The translations under genes and the position numbers were made by a program. From the NCBI RefSeq assembly GCF_002287925.1, contig NZ_CP016769.1, forward strand, positions 248,001 through 312,000: a stretch of 64,000 nucleotides of DNA, in the 5' to 3' direction. Source of the stretch: Candidatus Planktophila lacus. GTDB taxonomy: Bacteria > Actinomycetota > Actinomycetes > Nanopelagicales > Nanopelagicaceae. Numbering within the stretch: position 1 is the first letter of the stretch; each line of letters begins with the position of its first letter. The notes beneath the pieces are model-generated. The model saw only the letters and a list, made by a program, of their open reading frames with translations. It ran no database searches and was not told the origin of the DNA. Below are positions 37,252-46,319 of this stretch, one piece after another.

Positions 37252-38340
37252 ATGGCAAAAGATAACGATCGCTTTGCATCAGCACATGAAATGGTGCGAG
37301 AGTATCAAGAGTTAGAAAAGCAGATGGCTGATCCTTCTATCCACGAAGATCAGGGCAAAGCGCGCCAACTTGGTCGCCGCTATGCCCAACTTGGACCAGT
37401 CGTTGCCGGCTTTAACGCTTGGAAGACTGCCGCCGATGATTTAGAAGCGGCGCGCGAGATGGCGCAAGAAGATGAATCATTTGCTTCCGAACTTCCAGTA
37501 ATGGAGACCGCTGTTGAAGCAGCAGCGGATAAATTAGAAGAGCTCTTGCTGCCCCGTGATCCCAACGATGATCGCGATGTGATTATTGAAGTTAAGGCAG
37601 GAGCCGGCGGAGATGAATCAGCGCTCTTTGCAGGTGACTTGGTCCGTATGTATCAACGCTATGCCGAAAAGCGCAATTGGAAAGTTGAGATCATCGATAT
37701 GACCGAGTCCGATCTCGGCGGCTATAAAGATATTTCGATGGCGATTAAATCCAAGGGAACTCCAGAACCCGGAACAACTCCTTATGCGCGCTTAAAGTTT
37801 GAAGGCGGCGTACACCGCGTGCAACGCGTTCCAGAAACTGAAAGCCAAGGACGCATTCACACATCTGCGGCGGGCGTACTTGTCTTGCCAGAAGCAGAAG
37901 AGGTAGATGTAGAGCTAAATATGAACGATGTGCGCGTAGATGTTTATCGTTCATCAGGCCCTGGAGGACAGTCGGTTAACACCACTGACTCTGCTGTGCG
38001 CCTGACCCACGTACCAACTGGAATTGTAGTTTCATGTCAGAACGAGAAGTCACAGCTACAGAATAAAGAATCTGCTTTGCGTATCTTGCGCGCGCGCTTG
38101 CTCGCTGATGCTCAAGAAAAGGCAGAAGCAGCAGCGATGGCAGAACGTAAGAGCCAGGTTCGCACTGTTGATCGTTCCGAGCGAATTCGTACATATAACT
38201 ACCCAGAAAATCGCCTCAGCGATCACCGCGTAAATTACAAATCAAATAACTTAGATTCAGTTTTAAATGGCGAGTTAGATGATGTTGTCCAAGCCTTACT
38301 TGATGCCGATAAGGCAGCAAAGCTTTCTTCAACTAACTAA
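37252..38340 (+). CDS. prfA: Peptide chain release factor 1
   Basis: RF1 (362 aa) reads UAA and UAG stops. The codon-recognition tripeptide is P-E-T in [17 protein letters not shown] and the catalytic motif is [18 protein letters not shown]. Length is normal. A good SD (AAAGGAGAAG) precedes the ATG. Its GGQ glutamine is the expected target of PrmC, encoded immediately downstream. Confidence 0.97.
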   Translation: MAKDNDRFASAHEMVREYQELEKQMADPSIHEDQGKARQLGRRYAQLGPVVAGFNAWKTAADDLEAAREMAQEDESFASELPVMETAVEAAADKLEELLLPRDPNDDRDVIIEVKAGAGGDESALFAGDLVRMYQRYAEKRNWKVEIIDMTESDLGGYKDISMAIKSKGTPEPGTTPYARLKFEGGVHRVQRVPETESQGRIHTSAAGVLVLPEAEEVDVELNMNDVRVDVYRSSGPGGQSVNTTDSAVRLTHVPTGIVVSCQNEKSQLQNKESALRILRARLLADAQEKAEAAAMAERKSQVRTVDRSERIRTYNYPENRLSDHRVNYKSNNLDSVLNGELDDVVQALLDADKAAKLSSTN

Positions 38341-38357
38341 GTTCATCCGAATTGATT

Positions 38358-39170
38358 ATGAGCGAGATTAAGAGCCTGCTTCGATCAGCTAAAGAGAAGT
38401 TAGCTGCGGCCGATATTGCCGAAATTGATGCTGAACATTTATTTGCATATGTCATCGGCATCTCCCGAATGGATCTCCATAATTCGGTTAAGTTGGATGC
38501 AACCCTTAAATCACTTGGCGACTTTGGCGTAATTGAAGATACCTTCGCAAAGTTGATTTCTCGTCGCGCAGGACATGAACCTCTGCAATATCTAACTGGC
38601 ACCGCTTACTTCCGACATCTGGAAATCGAAGTTGGCCCAGGCGTATTGGTACCACGTCCGGAAAGCGAACTACTGGTTGAAGCCGTACTCACACATGTTA
38701 AAAACTTAGAAGAAAAAGTCACGGGAGAGATTTCAGTAATTGATCTTGGATCAGGCTCTGGCGCGCTAGCACTTGCAATTGCAACCGAAGCGCCAAGAAC
38801 CAGAGTCATCGCAGTAGAAAAAAGTCCTGAAGCTACTGAGTGGCTGAAGAAGAATGTGGCGAAGATTTCCGAGAACGTACGCGTTGTTGAAGGCGATGTG
38901 GCTGATGTATTGCCGGGCGTTAAATGCGACATCGTTATAGCTAATCCACCATATATTCCTAACACTCAATCGCTTCCTCGCGATGTTGCCGAGCATGAGC
39001 CACATATCGCGCTCTTTGGCGGTGAAACTGGGATGGAACTCCCAAAACGTTTTATCGATGCCGCCGCTCGATTGTTAAAGAGCGGAGGAGTCTTAGCGAT
39101 CGAACATACTGATGAACAAGGCGCCGCCATTGATGCGGTCTTGTCTCGCGATTTCACCGAGCGAGATTAA
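38358..39170 (+). CDS. prmC: PrmC, first (C-terminally truncated) copy
   Basis: PrmC methylates the GGQ glutamine of RF1 and RF2 using SAM. This copy (270 aa) has the native start and the SAM motif DLGSGSGALAL (129-139) and catalytic NPPY (196-199). It is identical to the ancestral gene up to Glu268, where a 799-bp tandem duplication joins it to the gene's own beginning; it then reads Arg-Asp and stops, losing the last 19 residues (starting IFLHKDLTDRPRW). The missing end forms the final strand of the methyltransferase fold, so activity may be reduced or lost. An in-frame TTG two codons upstream is an alternative start. Confidence 0.85.
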   Translation: MSEIKSLLRSAKEKLAAADIAEIDAEHLFAYVIGISRMDLHNSVKLDATLKSLGDFGVIEDTFAKLISRRAGHEPLQYLTGTAYFRHLEIEVGPGVLVPRPESELLVEAVLTHVKNLEEKVTGEISVIDLGSGSGALALAIATEAPRTRVIAVEKSPEATEWLKKNVAKISENVRVVEGDVADVLPGVKCDIVIANPPYIPNTQSLPRDVAEHEPHIALFGGETGMELPKRFIDAAARLLKSGGVLAIEHTDEQGAAIDAVLSRDFTERD

Positions 39171-39960
39171 GAGCCTGCTTCGATCAGCTAAAGAGAAGTT
39201 AGCTGCGGCCGATATTGCCGAAATTGATGCTGAACATTTATTTGCATATGTCATCGGCATCTCCCGAATGGATCTCCATAATTCGGTTAAGTTGGATGCA
39301 ACCCTTAAATCACTTGGCGACTTTGGCGTAATTGAAGATACCTTCGCAAAGTTGATTTCTCGTCGCGCAGGACATGAACCTCTGCAATATCTAACTGGCA
39401 CCGCTTACTTCCGACATCTGGAAATCGAAGTTGGCCCAGGCGTATTGGTACCACGTCCGGAAAGCGAACTACTGGTTGAAGCCGTACTCACACATGTTAA
39501 AAACTTAGAAGAAAAAGTCACGGGAGAGATTTCAGTAATTGATCTTGGATCAGGCTCTGGCGCGCTAGCACTTGCAATTGCAACCGAAGCGCCAAGAACC
39601 AGAGTCATCGCAGTAGAAAAAAGTCCTGAAGCTACTGAGTGGCTGAAGAAGAATGTGGCGAAGATTTCCGAGAACGTACGCGTTGTTGAAGGCGATGTGG
39701 CTGATGTATTGCCGGGCGTTAAATGCGACATCGTTATAGCTAATCCACCATATATTCCTAACACTCAATCGCTTCCTCGCGATGTTGCCGAGCATGAGCC
39801 ACATATCGCGCTCTTTGGCGGTGAAACTGGGATGGAACTCCCAAAACGTTTTATCGATGCCGCCGCTCGATTGTTAAAGAGCGGAGGAGTCTTAGCGATC
39901 GAACATACTGATGAACAAGGCGCCGCCATTGATGCGGTCTTGTCTCGCGATTTCACCGAG
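38360..39960 (+). repeat. Tandem direct duplication, 799-bp unit, within prmC
   Basis: The segment 38360-39158 is repeated at 39159-39957 with no difference found by eye; both copies give identical shadow reading frames in other frames, which supports full identity. The junctions share GAG (38360-38362, 39159-39161, 39958-39960), i.e. 3-bp microhomology. 799 is not a multiple of three, so the second copy is in another frame relative to the first. Confidence 0.93.
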
Positions 39961-40020
39961 ATATTTCTACATAAGGATTTAACTGATCGCCCACGTTGGA
40001 CTTCTGCGGTGAGAAAATAA
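39112..40020 (+). CDS. prmC: PrmC, second copy with altered N-terminus
   Basis: This copy keeps native residues 2-287 and the normal C-terminus (IFLHKDLTDRPRWTSAVRK) but has lost the native ATG and ribosome site at the duplication junction. The frame is open upstream into the end of copy one, giving an ATG at 39112 (16 new residues, MNKAPPLMRSCLAISP) or one at 39133 (9 new residues). Both lie upstream of the copy-one stop at 39170, so translation would need internal initiation or coupling. All catalytic motifs (DLGSGSG, NPPY) are retained. It could be the functional PrmC if initiated; alternatively the whole duplication is an assembly artefact and only one 287-aa gene exists. Confidence 0.7.
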   Translation: MNKAPPLMRSCLAISPSEIKSLLRSAKEKLAAADIAEIDAEHLFAYVIGISRMDLHNSVKLDATLKSLGDFGVIEDTFAKLISRRAGHEPLQYLTGTAYFRHLEIEVGPGVLVPRPESELLVEAVLTHVKNLEEKVTGEISVIDLGSGSGALALAIATEAPRTRVIAVEKSPEATEWLKKNVAKISENVRVVEGDVADVLPGVKCDIVIANPPYIPNTQSLPRDVAEHEPHIALFGGETGMELPKRFIDAAARLLKSGGVLAIEHTDEQGAAIDAVLSRDFTEIFLHKDLTDRPRWTSAVRK

Positions 40021-40025
40021 CAGCT

Positions 40026-40667
40026 ATGGCAACGATCGATCTCAATTCAGGTTCGTTAAGCGAGCATTTAGCCAAAGCTACAGCCGCCCTTAAGGATGGC
40101 TATGTAATCGTGGCGCCCCTTGAGAATTCATATGCACTAGTTGCAGATGCTTTCTTTCATGATGCGGTGCGCGCACTGCATGTACTTCGTGGAGATGAAC
40201 TCGGAATATCTGCGCAAGTAATGATTGGTTCAAGCGCTGCAGTAGATGGCATTGCCCGTGAGATTAGCGAACCAGTACGAAAGTTGATTAATAGTTTCTG
40301 GCCAGGACAGCTATCAATTAATTTAAAGCCACAGCGCGGACTTAATTGGGATTTAGGTGATGGCCAACAATTAGATTCATTTAGCGTACGAGTGCCAAGT
40401 GCGGATTTCATTTTGCAGCTAGCGAAGATGCACGGTCCACTTGCCGTAGCCTCTGCAGCGCCTGCAGGTAATTCTCCAATTACCGATCCATTTGATTTAA
40501 CATTTACCGAACTTGAAGTGGCGGCAATCTTTTCAGTTGGGTCAATCACCCAAGGACCGGCCACTACGGTGGTATCGGGTGATAGTGAGCCAGCCCGCAT
40601 CGTGCGCGTCGGGGCGATCTCGGCTGAGCAAATCACAGCGATCGCACCCGACATTTCTGCGCCATAA
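40026..40667 (+). CDS. Divergent Sua5/YrdC/YciO-family protein
   Basis: A 213-aa protein with the YrdC-like fold by position and overall pattern (prmC neighbour, FWPGQLSINLKP strand, ...RIVRVGAISAEQI C-terminus). Canonical members make threonylcarbamoyl-AMP for tRNA t6A37. Here the usual P-T-(D/E)-T-V-Y-G-(L/I) substrate motif reads PLENSYALVADAF, the K-R-x-x-x-x-P-L segment reads LRGDELGISAQVM, and T-S-A-N-x-S-G reads ASAAPAGNSP. The key ATP/threonine residues therefore appear changed, so it may not be a normal TsaC/Sua5. It starts 5 nt after the prmC stop. Function is uncertain. Confidence 0.72.
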   Translation: MATIDLNSGSLSEHLAKATAALKDGYVIVAPLENSYALVADAFFHDAVRALHVLRGDELGISAQVMIGSSAAVDGIAREISEPVRKLINSFWPGQLSINLKPQRGLNWDLGDGQQLDSFSVRVPSADFILQLAKMHGPLAVASAAPAGNSPITDPFDLTFTELEVAAIFSVGSITQGPATTVVSGDSEPARIVRVGAISAEQITAIAPDISAP

Positions 40668-40671
40668 GGCT

Positions 40672-40684
40672 TAGGCTTGCCCGC
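40672..40684 (+). promoter_or_regulatory. Predicted leaderless -10 element of glyA
   Basis: TAGGCT is followed by 7 nt (tgcccgc) and the ATG of glyA. It lies in the 17-nt gap after the Sua5-like gene. Confidence 0.45.
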
Positions 40685-41950
40685 ATGAGCGCAGAGACTT
40701 TCTATGGCCCGGATTTTGCACTGCTGAGTAAGCAGGATCCAGATATCGCAGCAGTTCTACTTTCCGAGCTAAAGCGTCAGCAGACCAATCTGCAGTTAAT
40801 CGCATCTGAAAACTTCACATCGCGCGCAGTGTTAGCAGCGCTTGGTTCAACCCTCTCCAATAAATACGCGGAAGGTTATCCAGGCAAGCGTTATTACGGC
40901 GGCTGCGAAGAAGTTGATAAGGCCGAAATAATCGCAATTGATCGTGCTAAATCTTTATTCGGTGCAGAACATGCCAACGTACAACCACACTCTGGAGCCA
41001 GCGCAAATGTCGCGGTCTATCAAGCATTTACCAAGCCAGGCGATACCGTCCTTGCGATGTCACTTGCTCATGGTGGCCACTTAACGCATGGTTCGCCTGT
41101 TAACTTCTCTGGAAAGTGGTTTAACGTCGAGTCATACGGTGTGCGCCAAGATAACGAGTTAATTGATTACGACGAGCTGCGCGATATCGCGATCCGCACT
41201 AAGCCAAAGATGATCTGTTCTGGCGCAACCGCTTACCCATCACTAGTCGACTTTGAAAAGATTCGCGCAATCTGCGATGAAGTCGGAGCGATCATGTGGG
41301 TCGATGCGGCGCACTTCATCGGACTAGTTGCCGGTAAGGCAATTCCATCACCAGTTCCTTATGCAGATGTTGTTTCATTTACAACTCATAAAGTTCTGCG
41401 CGGACCTCGCGGCGGAATGATCTTGACTAAGGCCGAGCATGCGGCAGCGATTGATAAAGCGGTATTTCCAGGTATGCAGGGTGGACCAATCATGTCGGCG
41501 GTCGCTGGCAAAGCGATTGCGCTCGCCGAATGTGCCACACCTGCCTATCAAAAGTATGCCAAGGATGTAATTGTTAACGCCCAGGCGCTTGCAGCAGCTC
41601 TTGAAAAAGAGGGAATGCGCGCAGTCTCTGGCGGAACCCAAACCCACTTAGCGCTGATGGATATTCGCAGCACTGGCGTAACAGGAAAAGTTGCAGATGA
41701 GCGTTGCGGTTTAGCCGGAATTGTTATGAATAAGAATTCAATTCCTTTCGATCCAGAAAAGCCAGGTATCACAAGCGGTATTCGCGTTGGAACTCCTGCG
41801 ACAACAACTCAAGGAATGGGCGTTGCAGAGATGCAGCAGATCGCAGCCTTTATCGCGCGCGCCATTAAGACTGATGATGAGAAGGCACATGCGGCAATCA
41901 AATCTGAAGTACACGCACTTACTGCGCGTTTTCCGATCTACACCGCATAA
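40685..41950 (+). CDS. glyA: Serine hydroxymethyltransferase
   Basis: SHMT (421 aa) interconverts serine and glycine and charges tetrahydrofolate with one-carbon units. The N-terminal LIASENFTSRAVLAALGS, the GKRYYGGCEEVDKAE motif and the PLP lysine in SFTTHKVLRGPRGG are all present. Length and motif order are normal. Confidence 0.98.
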   Translation: MSAETFYGPDFALLSKQDPDIAAVLLSELKRQQTNLQLIASENFTSRAVLAALGSTLSNKYAEGYPGKRYYGGCEEVDKAEIIAIDRAKSLFGAEHANVQPHSGASANVAVYQAFTKPGDTVLAMSLAHGGHLTHGSPVNFSGKWFNVESYGVRQDNELIDYDELRDIAIRTKPKMICSGATAYPSLVDFEKIRAICDEVGAIMWVDAAHFIGLVAGKAIPSPVPYADVVSFTTHKVLRGPRGGMILTKAEHAAAIDKAVFPGMQGGPIMSAVAGKAIALAECATPAYQKYAKDVIVNAQALAAALEKEGMRAVSGGTQTHLALMDIRSTGVTGKVADERCGLAGIVMNKNSIPFDPEKPGITSGIRVGTPATTTQGMGVAEMQQIAAFIARAIKTDDEKAHAAIKSEVHALTARFPIYTA

Positions 41951-41966
41951 AGGCAGCGATTAGCGC

Positions 41967-43070
41967 ATGCGTGAATATCTCGTAACGCTCTTACTTGCAG
42001 CAGCGCTCTGTTACATCATCACTCCCTTTGTAAGAAAATGGGCTTTGCACTTTGGCGCAGTGGCACAGATTCGAAAGCGCGATATTCACGTCATCCCGAC
42101 TCCACGTTGGGGCGGGCTTGCGATGTGGCTTTCGATGTCAGCTACCTTCTTAATTGTCGGAAATTTAGAACTCGTTGGAAAATCTTTCGGTAATGATGCG
42201 CAAGGAATTTTCTTAGCCGGAACCTTCTTGGTTCTACTGGGAATGGCAGATGATCGATTTGAACTAGATGCGATTACCAAGTTGGCAGGCCAAGCACTTG
42301 CTGCCGGAATCTTGTTGTTATACGGAATTCAAATCTTATGGTTGCCGATAAATGGCGTAACCATGTTGCCACCGAGCGTTGGCCAATTGCTTACCGTGCT
42401 TATAGTTCTCGTAACAATCAACGCCGTTAACTTTATCGATGGCCTAGATGGCTTAGCCGCTGGAATAGTTGCAATTGCGGGCTCTGCCTTCTTCGCCTTC
42501 GCATATTTATTGGCAGTTGTTTACGGCTTTAACCGCGCAGGTGCACCATCGCTTATTACCGCGATCGCAATCGGTGTTTGCTTAGGTTTCCTGCCACACA
42601 ACTCGCATCCCGCCCGCATCTTTATGGGGGATTCGGGGTCAATGTTCCTTGGCTTAATGCTGGCAGCCTCTGCAATCACTTTAACTGGCCAGGTAGATCC
42701 AAATGCAATTAGCGAAGAGAAACTTGGGCCTGCCCTATTGCCGCTACTTCTTCCTTTTGCAGTTCTTGCAATTCCACTTGCTGATTTAACTCTGGCGATC
42801 TTTCGCCGTATTCGCGCCGGCAAATCTCCGTTTTCATCCGATAAAGAACATCTACATCACCGCATTATGCGCGCTGGCAATACGCAAATCCGCACGGCTG
42901 CGATTATGTATTTGTGGACCGCAACGATTGCCTTTCCTGTCACCGTTTCAGCATTTGCTCCACTTTGGGTGGCGGCGATATTTGCAGGGGCTATGTTGGC
43001 GTTCACGATCTTCTTTAGCCGCGGTAAATCTAAGTCGTTACGAATTACAGAAAGTGTGAGCCATGTCTGA
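41967..43070 (+). CDS. wecA: Undecaprenyl-phosphate GlcNAc-1-phosphate transferase (WecA/MraY family)
   Basis: A 367-aa polytopic membrane enzyme that starts lipid-linked glycan synthesis by transferring a sugar phosphate onto undecaprenyl phosphate. About eleven helices are visible. The catalytic loops are GMADDRFELDAITKL (DD motif), NAVNFIDGLDGLAAGI and HPARIFMGDSGSMFLG, plus the HHRIMRAG-type HLHHR motif near 290. Position before the atp operon is conserved in Actinobacteria. It overlaps the next gene by 8 nt. Confidence 0.94.
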   Translation: MREYLVTLLLAAALCYIITPFVRKWALHFGAVAQIRKRDIHVIPTPRWGGLAMWLSMSATFLIVGNLELVGKSFGNDAQGIFLAGTFLVLLGMADDRFELDAITKLAGQALAAGILLLYGIQILWLPINGVTMLPPSVGQLLTVLIVLVTINAVNFIDGLDGLAAGIVAIAGSAFFAFAYLLAVVYGFNRAGAPSLITAIAIGVCLGFLPHNSHPARIFMGDSGSMFLGLMLAASAITLTGQVDPNAISEEKLGPALLPLLLPFAVLAIPLADLTLAIFRRIRAGKSPFSSDKEHLHHRIMRAGNTQIRTAAIMYLWTATIAFPVTVSAFAPLWVAAIFAGAMLAFTIFFSRGKSKSLRITESVSHV

Positions 43071-43488
43071 TACGCAATCAAATGAATCACAACTTCTGCG
43101 AGGTGCGGTAAAGCCAACTCTGATTGTTGGCGCAATCGCGATAGTGCTATTTACTTTAACTCGCGGTCTTGCTGGTTTCTATGGCGCCTTGCTTGCGCAA
43201 TTTATAGTCGCTATTTACTTCATCGTGCATATCTTGGTATCGCGCCTAACTAGAAATCTTGATCCGATAAGCACCATGGCTATGGCGCTATTTTCTTACT
43301 TTGCAAAACTTTTCTTCCTCGGCCTCTTCTTATGGGCGCTAGCCAAATACACCGATCGCGATGTAATCGATCGTTTGAGCTTCGGAGTCGCAGCCTGTGC
43401 GCTTACGGTCGCCTGGCTCGGGGGAGAGATCGCTAGTTACCTCAAGCTCAAAACTCATCTACCATTACCCCCTCAAGCAAAACCGTAA
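43063..43488 (+). CDS. AtpI-like membrane protein upstream of ATP synthase
   Basis: A 141-aa protein with four predicted transmembrane helices, in the position of AtpI-type proteins that help assemble the c-ring. Sequence similarity to canonical AtpI cannot be confirmed by eye. It overlaps wecA by 8 nt and is followed after 20 nt by an AtpZ-like gene. Confidence 0.7.
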   Translation: MSDTQSNESQLLRGAVKPTLIVGAIAIVLFTLTRGLAGFYGALLAQFIVAIYFIVHILVSRLTRNLDPISTMAMALFSYFAKLFFLGLFLWALAKYTDRDVIDRLSFGVAACALTVAWLGGEIASYLKLKTHLPLPPQAKP

Positions 43489-43508
43489 TTACGGCCACGG
43501 AGGTCCCA

Positions 43509-43712
43509 GTGAGTAACAGCAGTCAGAACAAGCGCGATGAAAACGCAATGTGGACCATCTTCGGTTACCTCCTTTCTGGACTACTTTTCTGGGGCGGGGT
43601 TGGCTATGCCGCAGATAAGTGGTTCGACACCAGTTACCTAACCTTGGCCGGTCTGCTCGTGGGTATGGGCGGGGCCATTTATTTGGTCTGGCTACGATTC
43701 GGCCGCGAATAA
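43509..43712 (+). CDS. AtpZ/AtpI family protein
   Basis: A 67-aa protein with two transmembrane helices, W-x-x-x-G-Y-L-L-S-G and AADKWFDTSYLTLAGLLVGMGGA fitting the AtpZ (putative ATPase-associated gene 1) family. AtpZ/AtpI have been proposed to act as Mg/Ca carrier or assembly factors for FoF1. The start is GTG with GGAGG 6 nt upstream. It precedes the structural atp genes by 128 bp. Confidence 0.82.
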   Translation: MSNSSQNKRDENAMWTIFGYLLSGLLFWGGVGYAADKWFDTSYLTLAGLLVGMGGAIYLVWLRFGRE

Positions 43713-43788
43713 CGCCTAGATAAGTGACCAGCCCCACCCCTGGAGATCGGTTTTTGGATTTCACAGGTAGAGCCTTTTACCCATAAGG

Positions 43789-43817
43789 TTGCCCCGTTAC
43801 AGGCAATTCCCTTATCT
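43789..43817 (+). promoter_or_regulatory. Predicted promoter of the ATP synthase operon
   Basis: TTGCCC, a 17-nt spacer and TTATCT form a plausible -35/-10 pair 23 nt before the atpB GTG. An SD-like TTGGAG lies between. The 128-bp gap between the AtpZ-like gene and atpB is otherwise featureless. Confidence 0.45.
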
Positions 43818-43840
43818 CGTCTAAGTAAATTGGAGTTCGT

Positions 43841-44629
43841 GTGCTCGCGTTAGTTCGTTCAAGCGCTGAAGGCGAAGGCTTTGTCCCGCCAAGTACCAAA
43901 GACTTCGAACTTCCTCCCATTTTTGGCGATAACCCTTATACGACTAAACCAATTTTCTTAGTTCTACTCTCTGTAGTTTTGATCTCAGTCTTCTTTATCG
44001 CCGCATCACGTAAAGCGGCAGTCGTGCCTTCCAAGCTCCAGTTCGCCGGCGAAAGTGTTTACGCCTTTGTGCGAAATGACCTTGCAAAAGATGTAATCGG
44101 CCACGAATTCCTTCGCTTTGTTCCGTACCTATTTACACTCTTTACCTTTATCTTGGTCAATAACTGGTTCGGAATTATTCCGCTTCTCCAGTTCCCAACG
44201 ATGTCGCACGTTGGCTTCGCATATGTCTTAGCTGCATTTACATTCTTCGTCTTCCACTACATCGGAATTAAAAAGCACGGTGTTTTCAAATACCTCAAGG
44301 ACATCATGTTCATGCCTGGCGTTCCAAAGGCTGCATACATCTTGATTACCCCGCTTGAAATTCTTACCTTCTTCTTAGTTCGTCCATTGACGCTCTCACT
44401 GCGTCTCTTTGCAAATATGTTTGCGGGCCACTTACTGTTGCTCGTATTTATCTTGGGCGGAGAACACCTTGCCCAGGGTGCACTTGCTTTGAAGTTGGTT
44501 AGCCCGTTTGCCTTCGGTATCGGCATCGTGTTGACCTTCTTCGAGTTCATGGTTCAATGTCTTCAGGCGTACATCTTTACCCTGTTGACCGCTCTCTACA
44601 TCGCCGGCGCCCTTGCCGACGAGCACTAA
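43841..44629 (+). CDS. atpB: ATP synthase subunit a
   Basis: Fo subunit a (262 aa) forms the two proton half-channels. The essential arginine is in SLRLFANMFAGH (helix 4), and the later helix has FMVQCLQAYIFTLLTALYI. The N-terminus (EGFVPPSTKDFELPPIFG) is the actinobacterial type. The start is GTG with GGAG upstream. Confidence 0.97.
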   Translation: MLALVRSSAEGEGFVPPSTKDFELPPIFGDNPYTTKPIFLVLLSVVLISVFFIAASRKAAVVPSKLQFAGESVYAFVRNDLAKDVIGHEFLRFVPYLFTLFTFILVNNWFGIIPLLQFPTMSHVGFAYVLAAFTFFVFHYIGIKKHGVFKYLKDIMFMPGVPKAAYILITPLEILTFFLVRPLTLSLRLFANMFAGHLLLLVFILGGEHLAQGALALKLVSPFAFGIGIVLTFFEFMVQCLQAYIFTLLTALYIAGALADEH

Positions 44630-44652
44630 CACCTAACGAAAGGCAGTAAAAA

Positions 44653-44856
44653 ATGGAAGGCACACTCAACCTGGTCGGTTTTGGCCTCGCAGCAATCGGT
44701 CCTGGTATTGCAACCGGACTTATCTTCGCCGCATATATCAACGGCGTTGCACGTCAGCCTGAAGCACGTAGCGTTCTACAGCCAATCGCGTTCCTTGGAT
44801 TCGCGCTCGCTGAAGCTCTCGCACTCTTCGGTCTCGTTCTAGCTTTCGTTCTCTAA
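44653..44856 (+). CDS. atpE: ATP synthase subunit c
   Basis: Subunit c (67 aa) has two transmembrane helices joined by the polar ARQPEA loop; the proton-binding residue is Glu54 in [11 protein letters not shown]. The Na+-site residues are not evident, so it should be proton-driven. It is somewhat shorter at the N-terminus than many (about 75-80 aa). Confidence 0.97.
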   Translation: MEGTLNLVGFGLAAIGPGIATGLIFAAYINGVARQPEARSVLQPIAFLGFALAEALALFGLVLAFVL

Positions 44857-44872
44857 TTAGCCCAGAAAATAA

Positions 44873-45418
<546 letters not shown>

Positions 45419-45423
45419 GGAAA

Positions 45424-46260
45424 ATGAGAATTCACCTCGGAGGCAGTAGCCGTCAGTCACTCGTGGCTGCACGTGCTGCACTCGATGTTGCAGTCAAGGG
45501 CGCAAGCGCGGCATCGGCTTCAGAGTTGTCTTCTCACCTCTTCGCAGCAGCAGATCTCTTTGCCGATAACACTTCTGTGCGTCGCGCAATTACAGATCCA
45601 GCACGCGATAAGGCAGCAAAGGCTGCACTTGTTAAAGATCTATTTACAAAATCAACCGGAACGCTCGCTGTATCACTTCTCAGCGAACTCTCTGGTCTTC
45701 GTTGGTCAGCAACTAAGGATCTGGTCTATGCAACAGAGCAGTTAGCAATTGAGGCAGAAGCATCTGCAGCAAATATTGCTGGCGAACTCGATCGCGTAGA
45801 AGATGAGTTCTTCGAAACTTCACGCCTGGTTGCCGATAATTTCGAGCTCCGCAAGGCGCTCGTAAGTGTTGGTTCAACTGAGGCCAAGTCAGCGTTAATC
45901 GCTGAAGTACTTGGCAAGAAGGCATCTGCCTCAACAATCAAGATCGCTAGCGCACTTGTTGCCTCCCTTCGCGGACGCAGCATCGAAGCAGCCTTCGCTG
46001 ATTACCTCTTTGGTTTGGCAAATCGTCGCAACCGCTTAATCGCAGTTGTGCGTACAGCAACTGCTCTAACTGATGCACAGTCAAAGCGACTTGCAACAGT
46101 TCTTGAGAAGAACGTCGGTCAGCCAATCCGCATTAACGTACAAATCGACCCAACAATTCTGGGTGGAGTTTCAATCAAGTTCGCAGATGAGTTAGTCGAT
46201 GGAAGCGTTGTAAACCGCCTGGCAAATGCTGGGCGTGCACTAGTTGGTCAGTCCGCGTAA
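45424..46260 (+). CDS. atpH: ATP synthase subunit delta (long actinobacterial form)
   Basis: Subunit delta (278 aa) connects the peripheral stalk to F1. The C-terminal LGGVSIKFADELVDGSVVNRL motif is diagnostic. Actinobacterial delta is about 270 aa rather than 180; the length here fits that form. Confidence 0.95.
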   Translation: MRIHLGGSSRQSLVAARAALDVAVKGASAASASELSSHLFAAADLFADNTSVRRAITDPARDKAAKAALVKDLFTKSTGTLAVSLLSELSGLRWSATKDLVYATEQLAIEAEASAANIAGELDRVEDEFFETSRLVADNFELRKALVSVGSTEAKSALIAEVLGKKASASTIKIASALVASLRGRSIEAAFADYLFGLANRRNRLIAVVRTATALTDAQSKRLATVLEKNVGQPIRINVQIDPTILGGVSIKFADELVDGSVVNRLANAGRALVGQSA

Positions 46261-46319
46261 AAAAAGTAACAAATCAGTAATAGAGAAGATTTAAGAAGAA
46301 ACGAAAAAGGGAGAACGAC

